Positions 49,925 to 60,469 of a stretch of DNA of 64,000 nucleotides are shown here, piece by piece. A program made the position numbers and the translations under genes. The stretch is from Eumeta japonica (lineage: Eukaryota; Arthropoda; Insecta; Lepidoptera; Psychidae). The stretch spans positions 248,001-312,000 of the forward strand of contig BGZK01000106.1 in the NCBI GenBank assembly GCA_005406025.1, written 5' to 3'. The notes under the pieces are model-generated. The model made no database searches, was not told the DNA's origin, and worked only from the letters and a program-made list of their open reading frames with translations. Numbering within the stretch: the first letter of the stretch is position 1; each line of letters starts with the position of its first letter.

Positions 49925-50227
49925 GACTTGCGTAGTTTCACCTTCGTTTTAATAACACTAAATTTAGACTAGGTACTGTTTCAAACGTAATGAAATGGTA
50001 ATTAAAGCCACAGGAGTTGTCCAAAGCTACAAGATGTACGCGTTTTCACAGTGCTCGTAGTGTCGATTTCAACGGTGACGTAATTGGCTCTGTTTGGTGT
50101 TCAATATATCATGACGATTTACCGTATTTTGTAGATTTATTTTATTAAAATAATTAGTAATCTCGCTCATAATTAAAATATAAAGGAGTACTTTGTAATC
50201 CATCACTCAAGTATTGTTGAATAAATA

Positions 50228-50272
50228 CATAATTATAGTAATTTTTAGTTACTGTCATCATGCCTATTGTAG
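50228..50272 (-). repeat. Right inverted end of the ISL2EU-like element
   Basis: Reverse complement of the left end at 46141-46196: CATCATGCCTATTGTA pairs with TAGAATAGTCATGATG with two mismatches, followed inward by partial matches. Only about 420 bp separate this end from the dehydrogenase coding exon. Confidence 0.6.
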
Positions 50273-50690
50273 GGCCATACAAAAAGGACAAGCGACACTC
50301 GCACACTCTGTCGGCTGGACACTCTATTCCCTGAGCAAAATTTGTTTACGTTTATTTCAAATAATAGATATTTAGATGCACATAATAATATTAGATAATT
50401 ACAAATTTTACCTTTATTTATACAGTGCCATTTGCTGTTGAAAATCAAGAAAGTGGTACTAAATAAACCATAGCTTAATTTTTTTTATCTCGTTAATAGG
50501 ACGACACCCATATACATAAACTTAGGAACTCTATCAACGCAAAAAATTACATCTAAATCGTTAAGGTCGTCACTGAAATACCAATTAGTAAATTTATGTG
50601 TACAAGAATTGCTTTTTAAAGGGATAAGATACATACAATTCGCTTTTGGTACGCTATAACTTACTAACGTATTTCTCGTAAATCTTCCAG

Positions 50691-53600
50691 ATATGGTCGT
50701 GGTCGAGGCTTGGAATTCTGAATACCTGTACTGGATAATTCCGGGGATCATCCTCATAGGTGTTCTGATACTGGCTAGTCTGCTCGCTCTGGTGGCAGCG
50801 ATACGTCTGTACGCCCAGCTCACCTGTGGAATATTCAAGGACGAATCCAGAATGGATGGGAAGACGGTGGTGGTGACGGGAGCGAACAGCGGCATAGGAA
50901 AAGAGACAGCGCGTGAGCTCGCCAAGAGAGGCGCCAGAGTCGTCATGGCCTGCAGGAACGTGGAAGCGGCCAACTCTGTCAAAGGTGACCGACTAATTTC
51001 GATGAAGTTTCATTCTTATAAGTCACAACTCTTTTTTCATATCTCCGCCACTTTTTGACCTATTTCGCTTCGTAAAAATATTCTGTCACATCTTGGTCCT
51101 TTTTTGACTTTCCCTTTTATACTTTAAAATAAACAAAAAATTTTCGAGTAACTTTAAAAAAGCATTTTTTTTAATATTATCAAAAATAAGATAATTCATT
51201 TTTTTTTCGTTAGACCCTTAAAATTTATAAACTCATTTTAAATATGCATTACACACTTTTTAACGACAAACCGAACGTAGACCTTGTCATATCGGAGATT
51301 TTTGGAAAACCAATTCGCTATCTCCCGAAAACGAATCGTTAACTTACTCATCAATACAGAATTGTCGCTCTAAGTTAATTTGAATACATTTGACTGAACA
51401 TCAATTTATACTCGAAAATATCAAGCAGAATAGCTCAACCGGTACAGCCGTGATCTTATCACGTGATCGGTGACCAATGAGAAAGCAGAGCGATCACGCT
51501 ATAGCGTGATCATTGCTCTCACTCGCATTCAGTAGTATTTGTGGCGTACTTCTATATAATTAAGGCGCTATTAAAATTTCATAGGGAATATATCACTCAA
51601 CATTAACACTAAACAAGTATTCTGGTCTAATGTTGACCAGTTTAAAAGGGTATACCCTATTTAATTTTTTACCTAAAAACAACTTAAATTTTGAATAGTA
51701 CTTGCTGGTTTCTGAATCAAAAACTTTTTTGCCACGTATTTTTTTATATATTTCTTATATGCGCAGTACCCAGTGCACCTAGGTAGGTCAGGCAAACGCC
51801 CTATTACCTACACATCTTACTGTAAACACTGTTGTGTGAAAATTTCTATCTGAATCGAACACTTCATGAAACGAGAGCCTTTGGACTAGAATCAGAATTA
51901 AGAGCGTGACAGGTATCCGAATAGAGAACGAGGCCGTTATCGAGCATTTGAGAACAATTCCGGTATCAAAACCACAACTGAGAGCGGGAATGGTATCGAC
52001 AGGAATCTATGGAAATCAGAATCGAAAGCGAGACAAGAACCAGAATCGCAAGGGGATTAGGGACGGGATTCGAGATCAGGATTGGCAGAGCGATCACAAA
52101 TTAGAATAAAATAGTACCGACATGAAGATATCCATTGTCTATCAGTTATTTACAAATTGTGTTGCCGACTGTCCTCCGTGGGCCCCTTTTCTGATAAAGA
52201 ATAAGGGATTCATTTTATATCTTCATATATCATTTTATATCGAAAGAAAGCGGAAATGGGAACGGCAGTATGTTTTATGTTTTTAAGGGCAAAGTCCAAG
52301 GGTAGCCGTTACCATTTACTGAATCCCAAATACGGCTGTGCACGATACCTAAAGGTCGCGCAAGGTGTTATGTATTTAAAAATAGGTTTCACCCACAACT
52401 TAGCCCGTGTGGATGCAGAATGAATTGCTGTATCTTTTACATCGACCGACGACGCTGTGTCCGCTAGGATCACAATTCCGATTATATTCTGGTTTCGATT
52501 TAAATTTAAATTCCTGTATCACTTTAGATCGCGATCCCATTTTCACCTTTGATTCAGTTTTGATCAATTATCTCATTTTTAAGTTTTTTTCAAGTTTAAC
52601 ATAGGCACCCTAAATATTTCAAGATAAAGAGTGCACTATGTGTAGCCCAATAAACTCCTCTACCTTTCAGTGAGAGTTTCGTCGATATCGATATAGCCGT
52701 TTCGAAGAACCCTGAATAAACGGACGGACAGACAAAAAATATAAAAATGGCCCTTTGAATGCTTGATACATATGAACAACAACCGCGGATACTAAAAACC
52801 ATACACTTCTTTGAAATCACTGACAGAACTTCAGTTTTATTTATACACTGTCGTTTCTAAGTATCTGTGAACTGTTGTGTTGCTGAGAGGTTACAAATGT
52901 TTACTTATTTACTTCATATTGTTTCCTAAAAACTGGTTTTACCAAGGACAAGACTTGTTTACAAAGATAAAATATAATAATGGTGCCGTGATATTTTTTC
53001 ACGTGACGTGAGCGCTTGTATTCTAAGATAATCTATTAATCTTTGGATAAAATTAAAAATCGAAATAACATATTTTCTGTCTATGAATATCTCCTTTTCT
53101 TAGTTTATTTCAACGCACAGAGATCGGCAAAAGGCACCGAAAGCACTCACATGCTTAATTCTGATATCAATATTTCATCTTCACTTAAAAACGGCTCGGC
53201 CGGTTTTAATCGAGTTCGCATCGCTGGGATTGAATCCGGGATTTACTGTATTCAATCCTGACGGACGGCGGGTGGATTAATAATTGACTTTTTAACTAAT
53301 TCAAATTAAAACACTCGTTCCGTACCTCGGAGACAATTTTAAGCCATTGGTCGCGGGCGTTCTCGTCGCATGTTGACGACGGTCGTTAGCTGCCACCGAC
53401 CCGCACTGAGCTGACCGGAGGGCTATTGGTCAAAGACGGTGAAGTAGACTTCAGCAAAGGGGTGAAACCTGACTCAAACTCACATCACTGATGAGCGCGG
53501 AGCTTCACACTCGGGTATACTTAATAAAGTACTGTACTTAATAGAGTACAATGGAGCTTCATAAAGTTAACCTGATCTAAGTTTGCTTTAAGTATGAAGT

Positions 53601-55808
53601 AGTAAAAAGTAGAGCTGCTAGCGTTTGAAATGAAAGTTGAGTAGTTAGAATGCCAATTGAGTGGTCAAAATTTAAAATTGAAATAATATAAAATAAATAA
53701 AAGTCTAGACATTTCAGTTTAACTCAGACGGATATTAAATAATAATATAAAATAATAGTTGCGATATTATTATTAAGATATTAACTATTTTAATTATTAT
53801 ATTAAAAAAAGTGAAGGTTCTCGTTTTAAATATTATCTTATCTTTTATGGGACAATCAAGGTGGCAATGACACCGGTATATTTAGGGACTTTGAGCCAAG
53901 CCAGCCCCGAGGCAATATATTTTATTCATTAAATTCATTTGTTTGCACTATTATTTCTCTTTCGAGTCACAGTCCAACGCACGGAACTCTACCACTGTTA
54001 AGTTAGTCACGAAAGCGTCGCGATGGTGTAGAATGGGAACGCGGGGGAGAAGAAGAAAGGGTCGGGGAACGTTGAACCTGCGCATTGCATCATTCGCAGA
54101 CAATTTAGAGCGGTAAAGTTTCGTGCGTTGTACTGCAGATTCCCTTTTTAAGGAACTATTAGTAATATGTTTTTAACACATTTTTTGTTTATTTTCTATG
54201 TAGTTTTACAGTTGTAACTATTCAAGCTTTTAACTTCTAAACTTAGACATGTTCTGTGCTCTATAAAACACGTCAATTTTATACTACCATTATCTGAAAA
54301 ATATGTGAATCGGTTTACCCTGCAAGCCACCCCTAAAACTTTCGCTATGACATTTATCAATGTGTTTGAGCTTCTTGAGTTCAAAAATATAGTTGTCTAT
54401 AAGTACTCGAGCATTTTGAGTTCAAAAATTCGAAAAGCGATTGTCCATACAGGCTGACCCTGAAATTTTTTGTTACTTTCGAACAAACAAAAATATTTAT
54501 GACAAACAAACCATTTTAGCCGTTTTTCGATCTCATATATTAAAAAAAAATACATATAAAAAAAATATTTTTCTTTATATGTGAACTAAGATACTTTTCG
54601 AATGCGTTGTCCACTATTGATCCGCTTTACGGCCGTTCGACGTAGTTTTTTAAACAGAAAAAGATGTCCGTGTATCAAACATCAATCTATTATGAAATTT
54701 AACAGATAATAAAAAAACTCCTTTTTCGAACTTTCGATGTCTATCGAACGAAACATCCTATTTTGATGTATTTGGTAACGATCGACATTGTTTTTAAAAA
54801 AAAAACAGCTGTTTGGATTCACAGGCACAAACGCACAAACGCGCGCCCGCACACACGTATAAACTCACACAAACGCGCGCGCGTGCACGCGAGAGAGAGA
54901 GAGAGAGATAAAGAACAGACATCACAGGAAATGGTTAGAATATATTCCTAGGACGTTCAAATATCAAGATATTATGAAAACGCGGTTTTCGAAAATCGAA
55001 TTGAAAACAATATTTTAATTTTCTTAGGGGGAAGTCAAAATAAATATTTTTTTATAAAGTAGTTTGTATTAATATTTCAGATAAAATCATCGACAGCACA
55101 AAGAACACTAAGGTCATAGTTAAAAAATTGGATCTCAGTTCTTTCGCCTCCATCCGAGAGTTCGCTGAAGATATAAAAAAGACGGAGGAGAGACTAGACG
55201 TGCTTATCCACAACGCAGGCTACGCCGAAACCTTCAAGAAGAAGAAGTCAGTCGATGGCATAGAGATGACAATGTCCACTAACGTTTACGGACCGTTTCT
55301 TCTCACGCATCTTCTTATCGATCTTCTGAAAAAGAACGCACCTTCTAGAATAATAGTCGTAGCTTCATCTTTGTATAGATTCGCTTCGTACAACTTGAAC
55401 AATCCAAATCCATTAACAATTTTACCTGCTTATCTGTATTACGCTTCCAAAGAAGCCAACATCCTGTTCACTATGGAATTGGCAAGGAGACTGGAAGGCA
55501 CAGGAATCACCGCTAATTGCCTGCATCCAGGAATAGTCGACACCGGGATATGGCGCAATGTTCCAGCACCGTTGAGCTGGAGTCTATATATTATCAACAA
55601 ATGCTTTTTCAAAACACCAGAGCAAGGTTGTCAGACGTCGGTCATGTTGGCCGTTGACGAAAAATTGGCAAAAGTGAGTGGAAAATATTTCTCCGACTGC
55701 CAGGAGAGCAGTGTGTCGACTTCTGCCAGCGATATGAACAAAGCGAAAAAGATGTGGGAGATATGCGAGAAAATGGTGCAGTTGAAGGATGACGATCCGA
55801 AATTATAG
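50691..55808 (+). CDS. Membrane-anchored short-chain dehydrogenase, retinol dehydrogenase 11-14 type
   Basis: Two coding exons: 50691-50984 (ATG 50693) and 55081-55808. GT-AG intron, phase 1 (the split codon makes Asp98), giving 339 residues. An N-terminal hydrophobic segment (about 14-37) anchors it in a membrane, probably the endoplasmic reticulum. The Rossmann motif TGANSGIG is at 62-69, NAG at 142-144, an Asn at 165 in the usual helix position, catalytic Ser at 193/194, and YYASK (Tyr217, Lys221). The LHPGIVDT motif follows. The family uses NADP(H) to oxidise or reduce retinoids, steroids or lipid aldehydes; the substrate cannot be read from sequence. The length is normal and nothing is broken. 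The acceptor TCTTCCAG just before the ATG exon, with TACTAAC at 50662-50668, shows that a 5' noncoding exon lies upstream. Confidence 0.93.
51450..51511. repeat. Palindrome cluster GATCACGCTATAGCGTGATC
   Basis: A perfect 20-bp palindrome at 51492-51511, preceded by ATCACGTGAT (51458-51467, with a CACGTG E-box core) and a GACCAAT motif (51471-51477). It may be part of an unrecognised mobile element end or a regulatory patch. Confidence 0.6.
51880..52110. repeat. Degenerate GAATCGGGA-type array
   Basis: Irregular phrases such as AGAATCAGAATTAAGAGCG, CAGAATCGAAAGCGAGAC and GGGATTCGAGATCAGG. The composition is the same as at 21125 and 37500. Confidence 0.55.
53995..54140 (+). repeat. 135-bp dispersed repeat, copy 3
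   Basis: CACTGTTAAGTTAGTCACGA, AAGCGTCGCGATGG, GGGGGAGAAGAAGAAAGGG, GCGCATTGCATCATTCGCAG and CGTGCGTTGTACTGCAG, in the order of copies 1 and 2 (9700 and 43605). Confidence 0.75.
54826..54910. repeat. Compound (CA/CG)n and (GA)n microsatellite
   Basis: ACAAACGC and CGCGCGCG phrases run into GAGAGAGAGAGAGA, inside the dehydrogenase intron and 170 bp before exon 2. Confidence 0.85.
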
Positions 55809-55963
55809 TTACGTGTTACCACAGCACTTGAGCTCGTGAAATATTTTGTATTTTCATTTTCGCGTGTGGTTTTTTTATGAATGATTGATCGTTTATTAAG
55901 TTTGGCTTATAATGTTATTTTGCTTTATTGTTCCGTATTACATCTACTTGTATAATTTGAACA

Positions 55964-56015
55964 AATAAAAATAAATTGTGGTGAAATTGTACATCATCAC
56001 TGTAATCTTAATAAA
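55964..56015 (+). terminator. Poly(A) signals of the dehydrogenase gene
   Basis: AATAAA at 55964-55969 and again at 56010-56015, 156 and 202 nt after the stop. Either fits a short insect 3' UTR. Confidence 0.7.
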
Positions 56016-56884
56016 CATTGTGACCGTGAATCCCGTCAAAAACTTTAGTATGAAAAAAATCTGACTTGGTTTTTCCAGTCAATTTGCTAGTCCATGATTT
56101 AAGGCAAAGATACCCTGACGAACGGTCTGCCTCACTATACAGCTTCTCAACTCGTGGGCAGATAGAAATATGAGTTTGTATTGACGATGTTTTAATTCTA
56201 GGACTTAATGTTAATAGATATTAAATGACGGATATAGGTTATAAAGCATATACATAATAGTATAATTTCATTACTCAACGATGAAGGAAGAAATCGTGAT
56301 AAAACCTGTCAAGTTCCCAGTATGCACTGGTCCTGCGCGGAAACCGTGTTCTGATTACCTCTTAGAGGAAGAAATTCTTGTCCCGCAGCGGGATGTTATG
56401 TAAATTATCTAGTCTAGTGCAAATTATAGCAATCTCAAAGGCATTTAATTCTCTTGCCAAAATGTAAATTAATCAAAAGACGTTGACTGCAAAACCCTCG
56501 CTGAACGACAGCCGACGGAGGTCAAAGAGTTTCAGACATAAATGAAATTTATTTCATGGTGACTCCTGCAAATGCATGTTTTATACGTCGTGATCATTTA
56601 CCTAAACGAAAAGTGTGTGGCTTGCTCTTTATGAAAGTTGTTCTAAAAGTAACTGGGCAACCGAGTTTTGCTCGGCGTTTTAATATATGAATAATATTCA
56701 GCCTGGTAGTGCTCGTATCTAATCTCATGCACATAAGAAGATCTGGTCAATTTATTCATCTTTTGTACAAACCTTATGTTCAGTTACGCCTTTATCACCT
56801 CGGCACTACATCGAATAGCAGGACAACAATGTAATTACCTCAAAATTCTACGAGATGACGCTATAAAGCAATGATTATTATTTT
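56016..56884. other. Intergenic stretch
   Basis: It has ordinary composition with no gene or recognisable element. Confidence 0.4.
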
Positions 56885-57400
56885 TTGTAGTGAAACTTTT
56901 TTAGGCGCATGAGGATAAAATTTTTACGGATGAAACGCAATAATAATAATATTAGCGTCACGAACATGTGCAGCGTTTTTTTTTGTATTAATTTATAATA
57001 AGGACTTAAGGAAATGTGAAACACAAGATAACTTTGTACAATATCCTATTATATTTTAACGGCAAAAATAATGCTAATGCATAATGACTGTCCTGACGAC
57101 GGATCGCATCCTCGTAGACGGTAAAGCGTTGCTGCGGCGCTGGTTTACACGCACGGTGGAACTCTTCGACGAAGAACGGCACAGACTTGGCGTACGGGCG
57201 CTGCTTATCATCGCTTGACTGGTGAAACTCTTCGACGAAGAACGGCACAGACTTGAGACATATCTTCCTGAACATATCTTCCTTTTTCCCTTCCTCTAAG
57301 TCTCGGAAATCTAAAGTTTGTATAAACATAAACAAGACTTAAAAATTAGTTTGCCAAACAAGTTTCACTTCTGACATGTGTACTATGTACGCACGCACTT
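56885..57400. mobile_element. Element with GTGAAACTT ends carrying a short ORF
   Basis: The left end is GTAGTGAAACTTTTTTAGGC (56888-56907). The right end, in reverse complement, is TCAGAAGTGAAACTTGTTTG. Both match the end motif of the element at 33595-34570. Between them lies a minus-strand open frame (57335-57006). Ends and target duplication are not exact. Confidence 0.5.
57006..57335 (-). CDS. Hypothetical ORF with duplicated KSVPFFVEEFH
   Basis: 109 codons inside a transposon-like element. The peptide KSVPFFVEEFH appears twice, 26 residues apart (DNA copies nearly identical), followed by a segment rich in Ala, Gln and Arg (CKPAPQQRFTVYEDAIRRQD). The stretch before it (ACTTTAG|ATTTCCGAG, minus strand, about 57310) looks like a splice acceptor, so it may be a captured host exon rather than a complete gene. 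The last 20 or so codons look like non-coding run-on. No family recognised. Confidence 0.35.
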   Translation of the reverse strand: MFMFIQTLDFRDLEEGKKEDMFRKICLKSVPFFVEEFHQSSDDKQRPYAKSVPFFVEEFHRACKPAPQQRFTVYEDAIRRQDSHYALALFLPLKYNRILYKVILCFTFP

Positions 57401-58500
57401 TTTTTTTGTTTATATGAGAAGGATAATTTAAGTTTCGATAAATTACCTTCTTTTCCTGTCTCCCTTCATACTACTCGACGCTTCATTCAGAGCGGTATAA
57501 GAAAGAGAGACATTAGATAAGAATTAGTGTGGAGCTTGAAGGCCTGGTATCCCGTGTAAAAGATCAATCGTTATTCTCGATTAATTACCTTGGTTCATGT
57601 TCCAGTTGCGCGCAAAAATCATAATAGATTATTAATAGTTAATAAAATAAAAATTGGATTGACATTCCTTTCAATTTTATATTATATATTCACGAATTCG
57701 CTTGTATTTCCGAGGATTTCTGTTTTTAAACAATATTAATAATGAAGTTCTCTCATCGTTCTACACTTTGTTCATGGTACATTGAAAATGACCGATCTCA
57801 CGCTCTATTAAAACAATCGTTGCTCCATGGCCGAGGTTTACAGCGCTGCATATAGTTAAAATAGAGACATATATTTCTGTGCCTTGCGATTTCACTACGG
57901 TATGTTGATATTCAATGAACTATTTACATTTTTCCTACAACAGCCTAACATACACTCAAAAAAAAAATTTTGTTGCTTCTATCAAAATTCTGATTCGCAT
58001 GATCAAGTATCTTGATTCCATACGAGCCTAACGAGATCTTAGACACTTTATATAATATGATTTTGATTGATTATCATTATTCAATTTACTAGTCAACTGT
58101 ATTACTTTTATTATTAGTTAATTAACTAAACCAATTTAATCTTATTCAGTATGAATATGAAAAATGGCAATAACGACTAACTTATCTTAACCAATTTAAT
58201 GAATGCTTAGTCAATATCAAAAAGAAAATTATTATAATAACTAACTCACTTTAATAAATTCAACTAAGACCGTGATCACTACTAACATAGGAATGATTAT
58301 AGTAATTTATTCAGCTTAATAAATTCAATTTAGAACTTGTTACATTTGAATCATATAATGTTTGTTACGATCAAATTCAATTACTCGAATCAACTATAAT
58401 ACTTGTTTAGTACGAACAGGTAACATTATTGTGACAAATAAGTTATTATTATTAGCCTTTATTGCTGATACTAACAACGATTTTACATACAATAGCAAAT
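57400..58500. other. AT-rich tract with repeated AATTTAAT/AACTAA phrases
   Basis: 57960-58450 is a loose array of AACTAACTTA, CCAATTTAAT, TAATAAATTCAA phrases. Similar composition recurs at 60560-61020. No gene is seen. Confidence 0.4.
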
Positions 58501-59312
58501 TGTCTTAACTTAAATCTATTACATCGGGTTTCCCAGTACAGTGATCAGCGTGTTCTGTGACACATAGGCCTTTTCCAACTGCTTCTATTCTTCTCTATTG
58601 GTAGCTTTTCTGGACCAGATTGTCCCTCCAATTATCTTGGTATTATCTGTCCATCTTCTAGCTTGCCTACGTCTTTTTCTTTTGCCATTACGTGGCTGCC
58701 ATTCTGTTATAATTTTAGTCCATTTCATTCTGTTCTCCTTTGTCATATGTCCTGTCCATCGCCATTTTATACGTCTTCTTTTCTTTAGTACGTCTTCCAG
58801 TTTTGTTGTAGATCTAATGTCTACTGCTCTTTTGCGGTCTTTTAGCGTCACGCCCAACATACTTCTTTCTATTCCCCTTTGACACGATCTTAGTTTTAAA
58901 AGATGTTTTTGAGTCAATGCCCATGTTTGGCACCCATACGTAAGGCATGGCAAGATGCAAGAATTAAACACTTTTTTTCTTGGCTGTCATAGGAAAGCGT
59001 TTGCTTTTAAATACCTCTTTAAGGGACCAGTATCTTTTCCAAGCACAGGCCACTCTGCTTTCTATTTCTGTGTCTGTCCGGTCTCTAAAAGATAATAACT
59101 GCCCTTAGTATGTATAGTTTTTACATTCTTCTTCTTTGTTTGTCATTATTTTTGCTTTTGATTTATTTATAGTAAGGCCAACTACTCTGCTTGCCTCAGT
59201 TAGCAGTTGTAGCACATGTTGAAGGGTCTTCGCGTTATTAGTTGATAGGACTAAGTCATCAGCGAATCTCAAGCAGGTAAGTTGACAACTAAGTAACTCT
59301 TGTTTAAATCCA
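58500..59312 (-). mobile_element. RTE-like LINE fragment (reverse transcriptase end)
   Basis: Minus strand. LRFADDLVLS holds the reverse-transcriptase active-site Asp pair (FADD, about 59262-59251). It is followed by the thumb-like region VVGLTINKSKAKI, then the C-terminal tail SCILPCLTYGCQTWALT, SCQRGIERSMLGVTLKDR, RRIKWRWTGHMTKENRMKW and RWTDNTKIIGGTIWSR, typical of insect RTE-clade elements. One in-frame stop (TAA, about 59107) breaks an otherwise continuous frame. The endonuclease and most of the polymerase are missing; the 5' edge meets a foldback element at 59313. Confidence 0.85.
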
Positions 59313-59516
59313 CTAAGAGCCTTTTCACTATCTCTTTTTAAACTGACTTTTGACAAAAAGTAATTTATAAAATTAGCTTCACGCTCCACGTTCTTCTTTT
59401 AAAAGTTGTTAGGGCTAAAAAACCGCTAAAGGAAGGACGTAGAACGACAAACTAGTTTTAAAAGTAACTTTTTGTTAAAAGTTCGTTTAAAAGGAGACAG
59501 TGAAAGAGGCCCTAAG
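59313..59516. mobile_element. 204-bp foldback MITE at the LINE edge
   Basis: The left arm (59313-59398, CTAAGAGCCTTTTCACTATC onward) pairs with the right arm (about 59516-59435, in reverse complement CTTAGGGCCTCTTTCACTGT onward) over some 80 bp with scattered mismatches. No coding capacity. Its left arm creates the spurious N-terminal part of the LINE open frame. Confidence 0.7.
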
Positions 59517-59519
59517 TTA

Positions 59520-60115
59520 TATTTTTTTAATTGACTAAGTTCTAATTTAATAAATAGCACTCAACTTTGAGAATGCCCACGAGTTCACATATAAAGTTCA
59601 CTCTTAATCACCTGTAATGCGTGATTGATAGTTGATATATACAACGTTTAAGAATGAACGACATATAGTACGACATATTAATTAGGACAGCACCTCCAGT
59701 GCTAACTCAAACGCAGTCTCTAACTTGAGTACGATTTATTAATACAGGTCTAAGATATTATAATCACTTTTTTAAATTAGTGCTTTGAAATTGAAATTGA
59801 AAATTAGTGCCAGCATAACATTCTGCTCCACCCGTAACCAGCATCGATCGTAGGCCGTGTACTGTGCTATATTGTATTTATCAGCAATTATAGAAAACCA
59901 AAGTTGACGTTAATGTTATGAAAAGAAACTTGAAGTAAAACCTACTTATGTTCAAATTATCCCCGTTAATAAATAGTTCACAGAAGATATCACATTTAAA
60001 AAATCTAATTTCATGTCAAAAATTAAATCCTAAAAATTAATCTCATTATTTGTTGTAATTGATATATGTGACAAATTTTAGTTAAAATAAAACAAAAATA
60101 ATTTCTAACAAAATA
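59520..60115. other. AT-rich non-coding stretch
   Basis: No gene or named element is seen. Confidence 0.4.
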
Positions 60116-60120
60116 TTTGT

Positions 60121-60447
60121 TTATTTAATTTTTAAACGGTACAGTGCAGTTGCATTTTTTGCTATTGTTAAAATATTTATGTTACAAGGTATCGGAAATA
60201 TTAATGAATTGTAGAAATTGACAACCTTCTGTGCTGTGTTTGGTACGTTTTTTGGTTCCTTACACTTTTGGTATACGTACACTTGGTCTTCAACATCAAC
60301 ACCAAACAAAAATACCACATCTATTCCATTCGCTGTTGCAACTACACCTGACTCTTCCCAAGTAATACAAATAGGTATTAAATGAACGAAATAATCCGAT
60401 TTTAACTCGAGCGGCACACAAATAACTATCCATGCAACTATTGACTA
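60121..60447 (-). CDS. Hypothetical terminal exon or gene fragment
   Basis: A minus-strand open frame bounded upstream by TAG (about 60448) with no ATG, so it is either a 3' exon or a fragment. The protein part reads VPLELKSDYFVHLIPI, ICITWEESGVVATANG, VFLFGVDVEDQVYVY and ends KNATALYRLKIK before TAA and AATAAA-like sequence. Amino-acid composition and hydrophobic beta-strand pattern look protein-like. No family recognised. Possible acceptors are weak (ATCGTTAG|TCA). Confidence 0.4.
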
Positions 60448-60469
60448 ACGATATGCGCTAGATTAGGTC

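Larger units (their letters stand above)
50985..55080. other. Coding-region intron of the dehydrogenase gene
   Basis: 4.1 kb containing a 20-bp palindrome (51492-51511), two degenerate GAATCGGGA-type arrays (51880-52110, 52465-52570), the third 135-bp repeat copy (53995-54140) and a compound microsatellite (54826-54910). No further exon is required. Confidence 0.7.

Noticed and set aside
59105..59389. LINE frame extended to 59389
   Set aside because: The first 25 or so codons come from the left arm of a foldback element, not from LINE sequence.
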